From: Psychroflexus salarius
GTDB lineage: Bacteria > Bacteroidota > Bacteroidia > Flavobacteriales > Flavobacteriaceae
Assembly (NCBI RefSeq): GCF_900129035.1
Contig: NZ_FQTW01000009.1
Span: 22,817 to 86,816, forward strand
Direction of reading: 5' to 3'
DNA: 64,000 nucleotides
This document shows, in pieces, positions 46,141 to 54,107 of the stretch. Under the pieces are notes generated by a model. It did no database searches. It had not been told where the DNA came from and saw only the letters and a list, made by a program, of their open reading frames with translations. Within the stretch, counting starts at the first letter, position 1. Each line of letters starts with the position of its first letter. A program made the position numbers and the translations under genes.

Positions 46141-48288
46141 TTAATAGCAATCTGAACGTATTCGACGAGTTAAGTCAATAGAGGTATGAGATAGGTGTTT
46201 TTTTGCAATAGCCTCTAACTCATTTTTCACCGATTTTTCCATATTTAAACTACCACAGATCATAATGATACCATTATTATTTAGGTGTTGGCAAATAAAC
46301 TTGTACTCTTGTTTGACTAGCTCTTGAACATAATTTGGACCTACATCTTCACGAGAAAAAGCAGTGAAGTGTTTGTCTAGTTTTTGGCGAGAATCTTTCA
46401 GGTAATCTTCATAAATCTCAAGACTTTCTTTAGTCCTAAATCCGCTGATTAAGCTTATTTTTTGACTTGGTTTTGCTTCGCTAATCATTCCCAAAAATGG
46501 CGCAATTCCAGTGCCATTACAAATCATTAAAACAGGTAAATCTTTCGGTAAATGAAATTCAGGATTTGATTTAATAGAAGCATGAATTTTTTGACCTTTA
46601 TGAAGTTCAGATAAGAAGGTTGAACATACTCCATGTTCATGTTTTTTGATACTTAACACACAGTTGCCTTTTATCTTAGCCATAGAGTAAAGCCGTTCTC
46701 GACCGTCTTCAGCTGAAATACTTAACCAATCACCCGACTTAAAGTGTTTAGGTGAAGTTAGCTCTAAACAAAAACAGCTATCTTGGTTTAATGGTGTTGA
46801 AGATTTGAGTTGAAATAAATCTTCTTTTTTTGAAAAATTGATTTCAATAGTTTCATGTAAAACATTAGATAAAGCTTTAATCCATTGTTTGAGTTCAATG
46901 CTGTTATTTTGGTTGATTTTAGTTAATTTAAGAACTTGGTTAAATTCTTCTTGTTTAAATAATTCTTGATTTAAAGTTTCAGCAAATGCACAAAATTTAG
47001 GATAGTGCTTTGAGCCAAATCCTAAAACAGCGTAATTCATAGGCGTTTTGGTTGCTTTGAGTTTCTCTAAAGCATGACGGGCATTTTCTGGCGGCTCACC
47101 ATCCCCATAGGTGGCTGTTAATATTAAGGCTAAACGAGCTTTATGTTCAGGTTTGTAAGCGTTTAAGGTGCATAAATGTACTTTACTATGTTGTTGTAAA
47201 GCTTTGGCAAGCTCTTTCGCGAACTGAAAAGTCGATCCTGTTTGTGAACCCACCAAGACTAGAATATCTGTGCGACTAAAAGCAGTTTTATTTTTAAAGT
47301 CTTGACGTTTCTTTTTTAAAATCCAAATCCCTAATCCACTAATGGCAATAAATACCGAGATTAAACTTACTAGCCCAATTAAAATAGACCAAACCCAATT
47401 GGAATGACCTGTATGAAGTTGATAGTTAATTGATTTGAATGTACTTAAATGAGAAGCCTTAACTTCACTGATAACTTGCCCTGTGTATTGATGTAATAAG
47501 ACTTCAGATTGGTTGGTTTTAATTAAATAGTAGTCTTCAGCTGAATCTGAAAATGGAAACTGTACATATTTCAAATCGTTGAGGTTGATGTTTCTAGTAA
47601 ATTTAAATTCAGCTAATGAAACTTCAGTTTGTTTCACTTTAGGTGTTTGCTGTAGTTGTGCAAAAACATCAGGTTTTTTGTCTTTAATTAAAAAACGATC
47701 GATGCTGAGGTAAGATCCTGAAAAAGCAATAATTAAAAGGATAACTAAACTGTATTTACTGCTGATACTATGCCAGTAATCCCAGGTATTTTGAAATGAT
47801 TCGCGCTTTAATAAGAGCCAACTTCCGTAGCGTTTGTAAAGTAAAACACTGCCTGAAATACATAAAAGAACTAAGCAAATGGCTGTAAAGCCTACAATTA
47901 ATCGACCGGTTGATTTTAAAAATAGTGAGCGGTGTAGCGCTTCTGTAAATTTAAATACAGGATGGCGTTCGCCAAGCTTACTTAATCGATTAAAATTAAT
48001 AGGATTAATGTAAAAGGTTTCAATATTAAAATCGTCTCCAAGTTGCTCAACACTTACTTGGTCAAATTTATTGCGTTCAAGTCGTGAAATTTCAGGATAG
48101 TTATCTTTAATTTTAGCTAGAAAAACACCCAAGTTTTGGTCTAATGCGTCATTGGAAGTTGAGATGTTTTTATTTCGCTCTATAACAGGCTCAATAGCTA
48201 ATATTGAGCCTGTTATGGCGGCTAAAATAATAAATACACTAGCGGCAAGCGCCAAAATTCGGTGAGTTGTTCGCCAAATAAAGTTCAT
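46141..48288 (-). CDS. PepSY membrane-flavodoxin-FAD/NAD(P)H reductase fusion
   Basis: The 715-residue protein fuses a PepSY-associated membrane domain (about 1-335, four helices) with a flavodoxin-like domain (about 345-475, VLVGSQTGSTFQFAKELAKA) and a ferredoxin-reductase-type module (about 490-715). That module has the FAD site RERLYSMAKI, the NAD(P)H site VLMICNGTGIAPFLGMI and a C-terminal CGSLNMEKSV. Such fusions move electrons across the inner membrane, and relatives reduce ferric siderophores or haem iron. It ends the operon DUF6607, ankyrin, DUF2271, and probably acts in iron release after uptake through the divergent HmuR/HmuY genes. Confidence 0.88.
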   Translation of the reverse strand: MNFIWRTTHRILALAASVFIILAAITGSILAIEPVIERNKNISTSNDALDQNLGVFLAKIKDNYPEISRLERNKFDQVSVEQLGDDFNIETFYINPINFNRLSKLGERHPVFKFTEALHRSLFLKSTGRLIVGFTAICLVLLCISGSVLLYKRYGSWLLLKRESFQNTWDYWHSISSKYSLVILLIIAFSGSYLSIDRFLIKDKKPDVFAQLQQTPKVKQTEVSLAEFKFTRNINLNDLKYVQFPFSDSAEDYYLIKTNQSEVLLHQYTGQVISEVKASHLSTFKSINYQLHTGHSNWVWSILIGLVSLISVFIAISGLGIWILKKKRQDFKNKTAFSRTDILVLVGSQTGSTFQFAKELAKALQQHSKVHLCTLNAYKPEHKARLALILTATYGDGEPPENARHALEKLKATKTPMNYAVLGFGSKHYPKFCAFAETLNQELFKQEEFNQVLKLTKINQNNSIELKQWIKALSNVLHETIEINFSKKEDLFQLKSSTPLNQDSCFCLELTSPKHFKSGDWLSISAEDGRERLYSMAKIKGNCVLSIKKHEHGVCSTFLSELHKGQKIHASIKSNPEFHLPKDLPVLMICNGTGIAPFLGMISEAKPSQKISLISGFRTKESLEIYEDYLKDSRQKLDKHFTAFSREDVGPNYVQELVKQEYKFICQHLNNNGIIMICGSLNMEKSVKNELEAIAKKHLSHTSIDLTRRIRSDCY

Positions 48289-48294
48289 GAAAAA

Positions 48295-48774
48295 TTAAAG
48301 CGGTAATAACTTAATAAATCGAATAAATCCTTTTCCATTAGTGGTTTTTCCTTCAAGCAGTTGTGAGGTGATTTTTATTTTAACATCATCTAGATGATAA
48401 GCTTGATCTTCTACGGCAGTTTCAAAACGAAGGCTGTAACCTTTATTAATCCATTCTGGTTGAAGCTGAAATTGAGTAACTGCTCTACGTCCACCAGCTA
48501 TTGTAGCTCCTGTTTTTCCGTCTAATGAAGGACGCGTTTTACCATAAAAGTCCCACCATTGGTCGATATCATGGTACCATTCTGTATCTTCACCGCGTAC
48601 ATGAAGTGTTTCAACATAATTGTCGGCTTCATCAAGCACTGAAATAACAACGTAGGCGCCTTCTCCAGAGTAATTCTTCATTTGTATTAAACACTTGTAA
48701 GCTGTATTGGTATTAAATGAAGACAAGCTCAAGCTACCGATGATAATAAGTGCCAGTGTTTTAAAATATTTCAT
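48295..48774 (-). CDS. DUF2271 periplasmic protein
   Basis: The 159-residue protein has a signal peptide (about 1-19) and a beta-rich domain with YSGEGAYVVISVLDEADNYV and YHDIDQWWDFYGKTRPSLDG, the DUF2271 pattern. DUF2271 genes usually neighbour PepSY proteins, as here (6-bp gap). The family may bind iron or flavin in the periplasm, but this is not established. It is the third gene of the minus-strand iron operon. Confidence 0.85.
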   Translation of the reverse strand: MKYFKTLALIIIGSLSLSSFNTNTAYKCLIQMKNYSGEGAYVVISVLDEADNYVETLHVRGEDTEWYHDIDQWWDFYGKTRPSLDGKTGATIAGGRRAVTQFQLQPEWINKGYSLRFETAVEDQAYHLDDVKIKITSQLLEGKTTNGKGFIRFIKLLPL

Positions 48775-48776
48775 TA

Positions 48777-50237
48777 TTATGATTTTAAAAAGTTAATAGA
48801 ATCATTTGTGAGTTCCTCGTTTTGTTGAGCTAAATCGTAAAGACTTTCACCAAAATCTGTTTTGACATCTGTTTTTGCTCCATATTGAATAAGTTGCTTA
48901 ATAGGGTCTGTAGATTTAAAAGTCATCACTGCTAATTGAAGTGGTGTAAGTCCTTCTTTATTTTTTTGATTTAGAGGTACTCCATGTTGATGTGCTATGT
49001 TTACTAAAAATGAATCTTTAGCTTCAACAGCTAAATGAAACAAAGTATTACCATCTTCATCAATTGTATCATATTCAATTAAAGATTTTAAAAGTTCATA
49101 TTTTGCCTTAAGATCTTTGTTTGATTGAAATAACTGATGACCCAATCTCGGGTTAGTCCCCATTTTTTCTGATTCTAGGCTTTCAGAATCTAGCAAAAGC
49201 TTGACGATTTCAGCTGAATTATAACGAGTTGCTACTTCTAATAACGGTTGAAGCTTATCGTTATAATTTTCTTGATTCGAATTATATTGAAGCAAAGTTT
49301 TAACAACATTAGCGGAGTTATGTTTGGCAGCATACCACAATGGCGTATGCTTGTTTTGATCTTTTAATTGTGGTTCAAGGCCTTTTTCAACCAACCAAGT
49401 TATCAGATCAACTTGGTTAGAGCGTGCCGCAAGGGGATGAAGTATAGTTTGGTCTTGACTATTGCGTTGAAGAGGATCTAAACCTAAGTCTATTAAATGC
49501 TTAAAGAATTTTAAATCGTTGGTGTGCCCTCGAGCACCTCTGGCTGCAAAAAACAAAGCAGTTTCATTATTCTCATTTATCGCCTTTACTTTTAAGCCTT
49601 TTTCAACTAAATATTCAATAATCGACAAATTACCTTTTTTAGCCGCATAATGTATGGCCGTGTTTCCTTGATGATCTTTTGCTTTTAGCGATAAGCCTTG
49701 ATCTAAAAAGTAGTTTAAATCATTGATTTGCTTAATACTTGGCATAAGTAAGAGATGAACTTGAGCGCCACTACGGTGAGGTTTTTTCAAATTAGCACCA
49801 TTAGCTTTTAGCAACTCATATAGGCTCGGATTTATAGTGCCGCCAACAGCCGCAAAAGTTACAGGTGTATGTCCTGTATCATCTACTAGATTAACTTTAG
49901 CACCCATTTTAATAAGTTGCTCAGAGAATTTCAAGTTGTTTTTATAAACGGCCCAAAACAAATACGTACGACCATCATGTGTGAGTTTATCAATAGTATT
50001 TCCTTCAAGTTGAATTAAATAATCTAAAACTTCAAAGTTTGCGTTTTCTAAAATAGCCCATGTTAATGCATCAAAACCATGCTGATTTAGTGCTGTTGCA
50101 TCATGACCTCTGTTAATTTCAGCTTTTAATTGTTTTAACTCAGGCTTAGACTTCCAATAGTCTCTTTGCATTAAAGGATTACTAGCTTGAGTTAAACAGC
50201 TAAAGCTAAGTGCTACAACTAATAAAATGAAACGCAT
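48777..50237 (-). CDS. exported ankyrin-repeat protein
   Basis: The 486-residue protein has a signal peptide (ending LTQAS) and then about eleven to twelve ankyrin repeats through the whole length, for example DHQGNTAIHYAAKKGNLSII and KHTPLWYAAKHNSANVVKTL. It has no other domain. In the periplasm such a solenoid could scaffold protein contacts. It overlaps the DUF6607 stop by one base and precedes DUF2271 by 2 bp, so it belongs to the iron operon. Ankyrin genes beside catalase or haem genes are known in other bacteria, but its partner here is unknown. Confidence 0.85.
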   Translation of the reverse strand: MRFILLVVALSFSCLTQASNPLMQRDYWKSKPELKQLKAEINRGHDATALNQHGFDALTWAILENANFEVLDYLIQLEGNTIDKLTHDGRTYLFWAVYKNNLKFSEQLIKMGAKVNLVDDTGHTPVTFAAVGGTINPSLYELLKANGANLKKPHRSGAQVHLLLMPSIKQINDLNYFLDQGLSLKAKDHQGNTAIHYAAKKGNLSIIEYLVEKGLKVKAINENNETALFFAARGARGHTNDLKFFKHLIDLGLDPLQRNSQDQTILHPLAARSNQVDLITWLVEKGLEPQLKDQNKHTPLWYAAKHNSANVVKTLLQYNSNQENYNDKLQPLLEVATRYNSAEIVKLLLDSESLESEKMGTNPRLGHQLFQSNKDLKAKYELLKSLIEYDTIDEDGNTLFHLAVEAKDSFLVNIAHQHGVPLNQKNKEGLTPLQLAVMTFKSTDPIKQLIQYGAKTDVKTDFGESLYDLAQQNEELTNDSINFLKS

Positions 50238-51139
50238 TATTCAACAAATTTATCGATGGTTGTACTAATTTCTTCATAAGTATTTAAAGAGTCGTCAAAT
50301 AAATGCTTGTAAAGCACTTTAAACTCTACCTTTTCTTTTAAACTTAAGTCTGTATCTCGATTAAAGACTTCATCCCATTTTTGGCGAACAATGGCCCATT
50401 TTTCTTGATGTTCTTTCCACCAGTCTTGCGCAGCTTGGCAACGGCTGTCATCTACTTTAACATAGGTGTTGTAGCCTTTTTCATTGGCTAGAATCCTATC
50501 ATCTTGACCATCGGCTCTTACAATTTTAGCATTGTCTTGGTCGTGAACCCAGCCGTAATCTGTAATCTCATGGCGGTTAGTGCGTTGTGTTACATTGTAG
50601 TCACTACGTTGTGTATATTCACGTCTTGGAAGTGGCGCATCGGTTGTGTTTTCCCAGTAGCTTTTACCATCAACATGAACCCATGTTGCTGTTCCTTCAT
50701 ATCTTGGGCTATCATCAACCTGATACACTTTTTGTGTCCATTGTCCTTTCACCTCTTTTCTAGGCAACTTGGTATAAGTCCATTGGTTGTCGTGGTTAAA
50801 TTGGTACAATTCTGTATTTTCAAATAACCAATCTTGTCGCCAATGCTTGACAATCATCGGTTCAGCTGGATTACCAACTTGTAAAATATGCTGAATTACA
50901 ATTTCATCTTTTTCATCTGTAACTAATTGTGCCCACTCTAAACCTTTACTCACTTTATTAGGAGAAGCTTTGTAAAGACTGTCTTTGCTGTGTTGAAATG
51001 TCTCTGCGAAGTTAAATGTAACTTCATAACATCCACACATTGACTTGATGGCTTCTCGGTCTTTTTTCAGTTTTGAGGATTGTGCAAAGGTTAAGCTAGA
51101 AACTAAAGCTATTAAAAAAAAATTGATCACAGTTTTCAT
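50237..51139 (-). CDS. DUF6607 family protein
   Basis: The 300-residue secreted protein has a signal peptide (ending LTFAQ), followed by the family block MCGCYEVTFNFAETFQ and a Trp-rich beta domain (HWRQDWLFENTELYQFNHDNQW). In Flavobacteriaceae DUF6607 often lies beside haem-uptake genes. Two Cys in MCGCYE are conserved-looking but their role is unknown. It is the first gene of the minus-strand iron operon, divergent from the HmuR-like receptor. Confidence 0.82.
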   Translation of the reverse strand: MKTVINFFLIALVSSLTFAQSSKLKKDREAIKSMCGCYEVTFNFAETFQHSKDSLYKASPNKVSKGLEWAQLVTDEKDEIVIQHILQVGNPAEPMIVKHWRQDWLFENTELYQFNHDNQWTYTKLPRKEVKGQWTQKVYQVDDSPRYEGTATWVHVDGKSYWENTTDAPLPRREYTQRSDYNVTQRTNRHEITDYGWVHDQDNAKIVRADGQDDRILANEKGYNTYVKVDDSRCQAAQDWWKEHQEKWAIVRQKWDEVFNRDTDLSLKEKVEFKVLYKHLFDDSLNTYEEISTTIDKFVE

Positions 51140-51174
51140 AATTCCAATTATTTAGGGTTTTAAAATTTTGGTAC

Positions 51175-51242
51175 AAAACTAACTATTTTTATTTGTTCTA
51201 AATAAGAATTAGCTATATTTGTGCACTTATTTAGATTAAATA
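51175..51242. promoter_or_regulatory. divergent promoter with inverted repeats (candidate Fur/iron operator)
   Basis: For the plus strand, TTTG (51192-51195), 18 bp, then TATATTTG (51214-51221) match the Bacteroidota promoter consensus. CTAAATAAG (51198-51206) and CTTATTTAG (51226-51234) are exact inverted repeats 19 bp apart that straddle the -7 box, and TATTTA-GAT-TAAATA (51228-51242) is a further dyad. For the minus strand, TAGTTTTG at 51182-51175 is a -7 candidate. An iron-responsive repressor is the expected ligand; that part is inference. Confidence 0.65.
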
Positions 51243-51250
51243 TAAATAAA

Positions 51251-53332
51251 ATGAAGTTTAAATCATTGGTAATCAATTGTTTGTTTTTGATGTTTGGTGT
51301 TTTGACGTATGCACAGGTTGAAATTGACACGACCCAATTTAATCAATTAGATGAAGTAATTCTAACAGCTACACGTACAGAACGCCAACTATCTTCCTTG
51401 CCAATGCCAGTTACTTTAGTATCAAAAAAAACTATAAATCAATCAGGTAGTGTTCGTCTTGATGAAATTCTTCGAGAGCAAACAGGTATTGTGACGGTAA
51501 CTGACGAAAGTGGGTTTGAAGGTGTTCAAATGCAAGGTATAGCATCAGACTATATACTAATTCTCATCGATGGCGTACCGCTTGTTGGTCGTAGTGCAGG
51601 AAATTTTGATTTAAGTCGATTAACCGTTGGAAACATAAAACAAATTGAAGTCGTAAAAGGACCTTCAAGTAGCCTTTATGGTTCTGAGGCCTTAGGCGGC
51701 GTAATTAACATCATTACCGAAAAGCCTAGTCAACAAGATCTTGAAGGTTCAGCTTCTTATCGTATTGGTCGCTTTTCACAACAGGACATTAACTTAGAGC
51801 TTAGCCAAGCTTTTGATCAACTTAGATATAGTGTTTTTATGAATCGATTTTCAAGTCAAGGCTATGATTTGAATACTCAAACTGAAGGTCAGACGGTGAA
51901 TCCATTCGAAAACTACACCTTAAATGCACGTGTTTATTATGATTTTTCAGATCGCCTAAAGTTTTCTTCTTCAACGCGTTTTTTTAATGAAAATCAAGAC
52001 ATTGGCTTTTCAAACCAAGATGAAGCATTTAATGGAGACACCCAGCAAAATGAGTGGAATTTACATACTAAGCTTGATCATGAATTAAGCAGCGATTTTG
52101 AGGCAACTTACGAACTTTATTACACGAGTTATAAGGTCGAAGAATCGGTTTTCAATTCGACATTAAATAGTTTGTCAAGTGCTAATTTTTTTAATCAGCA
52201 ACTTTTAAGGCCTGAAGTACGAACTAACTTAAGGTTTAATGAAAAAGGCATATTAACAACAGGCTTAGGTTACCAATATGAAAGTTTAGATCGAACTTTT
52301 TTTGATGATCAGGTTAACTTTAATTCGCAGTATTTGTATGCTCAATATGATGTGGATCTACTTGATCAACTCAATATAATTGCGGGTCTTCGGTTCGATA
52401 ATCATTCTGAATACAGCAATCAATTAAGTCCTAAATTAGCCATGCGCTATCAATTTAGCGATCAACTAGCACTCAAGGCTTCAGTAGGTCGCGGATTTAA
52501 AGCGCCAGACTTTAGGCAACTTTATTTCGACTTTTTAAATTCTGCCGTAGGTTACGTGGTATTAGGTTATAATGTTGCTGCTGATAAACTTGAAGAATTA
52601 CAAAATCAGGGTCAAATATTAGAAACAGTCGTTTCTCAAAATGAATTAAATCAAGACTTAGATGCTGAAAGCTCAACAGGTTATAATCTAGGTTTTACTT
52701 ATAAACGTGACCGTTGGAATGCAGAGTTGAATTTTTTTAGAAACGATTTTACAAACCTTATCGACACCCGAATCATAGCACGATTAAACAATGGGCAAAA
52801 CGTGTTTAGTTATGTGAATTTTGATGAAGTATTTACGACAGGTTTAGAGTTTAATTCTAATATTGAAGTTACGAAGAACTTTACACTTAATGCGGGTTAT
52901 CAGTTGTTATACGCTTATGATAAGACCAACTTAGACCGTATAGAAAACAATCAGGTGTTTGTTCGAAACCCAGCCAATAACCAAACTGAATTAGTTTCTC
53001 GTTCAGATTATTTTGGTTTAGTCAATCGGTCACGACACAATGCCAATTTGAAGCTGTTTTACGACTTACCGAAATTAGAAACAGATGTAAGTTTAAGACT
53101 TTTATACCGAAGCAAATATGCGCAGTTTGATACCAATGGAAACGGTTTAATCGACACCTATGACACTAGTTTCGTCAATGGTTTTGCAACTGTAAATTTT
53201 GCAGCTAGTAAACAATTTTTTAATGATTTTAGATTACAAATTGGTGCTAACAACCTCCTAGATTATACTGATGCCAATATTCCATCTATGCCCGGAATAC
53301 AGGGTTTTGTAAAACTTAATTATCAATTTTAA
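51251..53332 (+). CDS. hmuR: TonB-dependent haem receptor (HmuR-like)
   Basis: The ATG at 51251 gives 693 residues, with a signal peptide ending LTYAQ; an earlier in-frame start is unlikely because it overlaps the -7 box. The TonB box region is QLDEVILTATRTERQLSSLP, the plug has IEVVKGPSSSLYGSEALGGVINIITEKP, and a 22-strand barrel ends in YQF. It lacks a CarboxypepD extension, unlike the other two receptors here. The next gene is an HmuY lipoprotein, as in Porphyromonas gingivalis hmuYR, so haem is the likely substrate. Confidence 0.9.
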   Translation: MKFKSLVINCLFLMFGVLTYAQVEIDTTQFNQLDEVILTATRTERQLSSLPMPVTLVSKKTINQSGSVRLDEILREQTGIVTVTDESGFEGVQMQGIASDYILILIDGVPLVGRSAGNFDLSRLTVGNIKQIEVVKGPSSSLYGSEALGGVINIITEKPSQQDLEGSASYRIGRFSQQDINLELSQAFDQLRYSVFMNRFSSQGYDLNTQTEGQTVNPFENYTLNARVYYDFSDRLKFSSSTRFFNENQDIGFSNQDEAFNGDTQQNEWNLHTKLDHELSSDFEATYELYYTSYKVEESVFNSTLNSLSSANFFNQQLLRPEVRTNLRFNEKGILTTGLGYQYESLDRTFFDDQVNFNSQYLYAQYDVDLLDQLNIIAGLRFDNHSEYSNQLSPKLAMRYQFSDQLALKASVGRGFKAPDFRQLYFDFLNSAVGYVVLGYNVAADKLEELQNQGQILETVVSQNELNQDLDAESSTGYNLGFTYKRDRWNAELNFFRNDFTNLIDTRIIARLNNGQNVFSYVNFDEVFTTGLEFNSNIEVTKNFTLNAGYQLLYAYDKTNLDRIENNQVFVRNPANNQTELVSRSDYFGLVNRSRHNANLKLFYDLPKLETDVSLRLLYRSKYAQFDTNGNGLIDTYDTSFVNGFATVNFAASKQFFNDFRLQIGANNLLDYTDANIPSMPGIQGFVKLNYQF

Positions 53333-53363
53333 AACAATTATAAATTCTATAAATATGTGTACT

Positions 53364-53990
53364 ATGAAAATTAAAAATGTAATTTTAGGTTTAGCGCTTA
53401 GTTTTGGCCTTTTTTCTTGTAGTGATGATGATGGTCTAGTCCCTGTCGCTGCCGTTGAAACTGAAACTATTAGTAACCTTCACGCTCCTCAAACAGGAGG
53501 TCAAGGTCAACCGGTTGGCGGTGATTTTACCAAATTCGATTTTAGTTCAGGAACTGTAACGACTAGTGAAACCGACTGGGATATAGCGTTTCGAGGGACA
53601 ACAATTGCCATAAATGGTGGTGAAGCAACAGGTACCAATGATGAGCCTGAGCGTAATGCTAATGCTGGAGCAGCTATAGTCGATGGTACTTTTGATACTG
53701 TGACCACTGCCGCAGATTTAAATTTCTCGCAAGATTCTCCAACTGGTTTTGCTATTCCTACAGGAAGTGATAATGGCTGGTATAATTACAACTTTATGAC
53801 TAACATCGTAGCTCCAATTCCTGGAAAAATATTGGTGTTTAGAACAGCTGAAGGTAACTATGCTAAAGTAGAAATTTTAAGTTACTACAAAGATGCACCA
53901 GCTGAACCAGATCCATTTGAAGACGAGACACGTTACTATACATTTAATTATGTTTATAACCCAAATAGTGGCGATACTTCATTAGAATAA
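53364..53990 (+). CDS. hmuY: HmuY-family haem-binding lipoprotein
   Basis: The ATG at 53364 gives MKIKNVILGLALSFGLFSC, with a lipobox (LFSC) and an acidic DDD after the Cys, a pattern often seen for surface export of lipoproteins; an ATG at 53355 adds three residues. The body has the HmuY motif WDIAFRGTTIAINGG and a C-terminal YYTFNYVYNP. HmuY captures haem outside the cell and passes it to HmuR. The two His ligands of P. gingivalis HmuY have no obvious counterpart; Met residues may serve instead. Confidence 0.9.
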   Translation: MKIKNVILGLALSFGLFSCSDDDGLVPVAAVETETISNLHAPQTGGQGQPVGGDFTKFDFSSGTVTTSETDWDIAFRGTTIAINGGEATGTNDEPERNANAGAAIVDGTFDTVTTAADLNFSQDSPTGFAIPTGSDNGWYNYNFMTNIVAPIPGKILVFRTAEGNYAKVEILSYYKDAPAEPDPFEDETRYYTFNYVYNPNSGDTSLE

Positions 53991-54011
53991 TGACTCTATA
54001 TTTAAGGCTCG

Positions 54012-54041
54012 AAACCTATCTTAATTAAGATAGGTTTTTTG
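54012..54041 (+). terminator. intrinsic terminator after hmuY
   Basis: The 11-bp stem AACCTATCTTA/TAAGATAGGTT (54013-54023 with 54026-54036) is followed by T's. It separates hmuRY from the next receptor. Confidence 0.8.
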
Positions 54042-54107
54042 TATTATAAATATTTTTTTAGATAAAACTAAATATTTATTTTTGCTTTAAATTAAAAAAG
54101 ATTTGGC

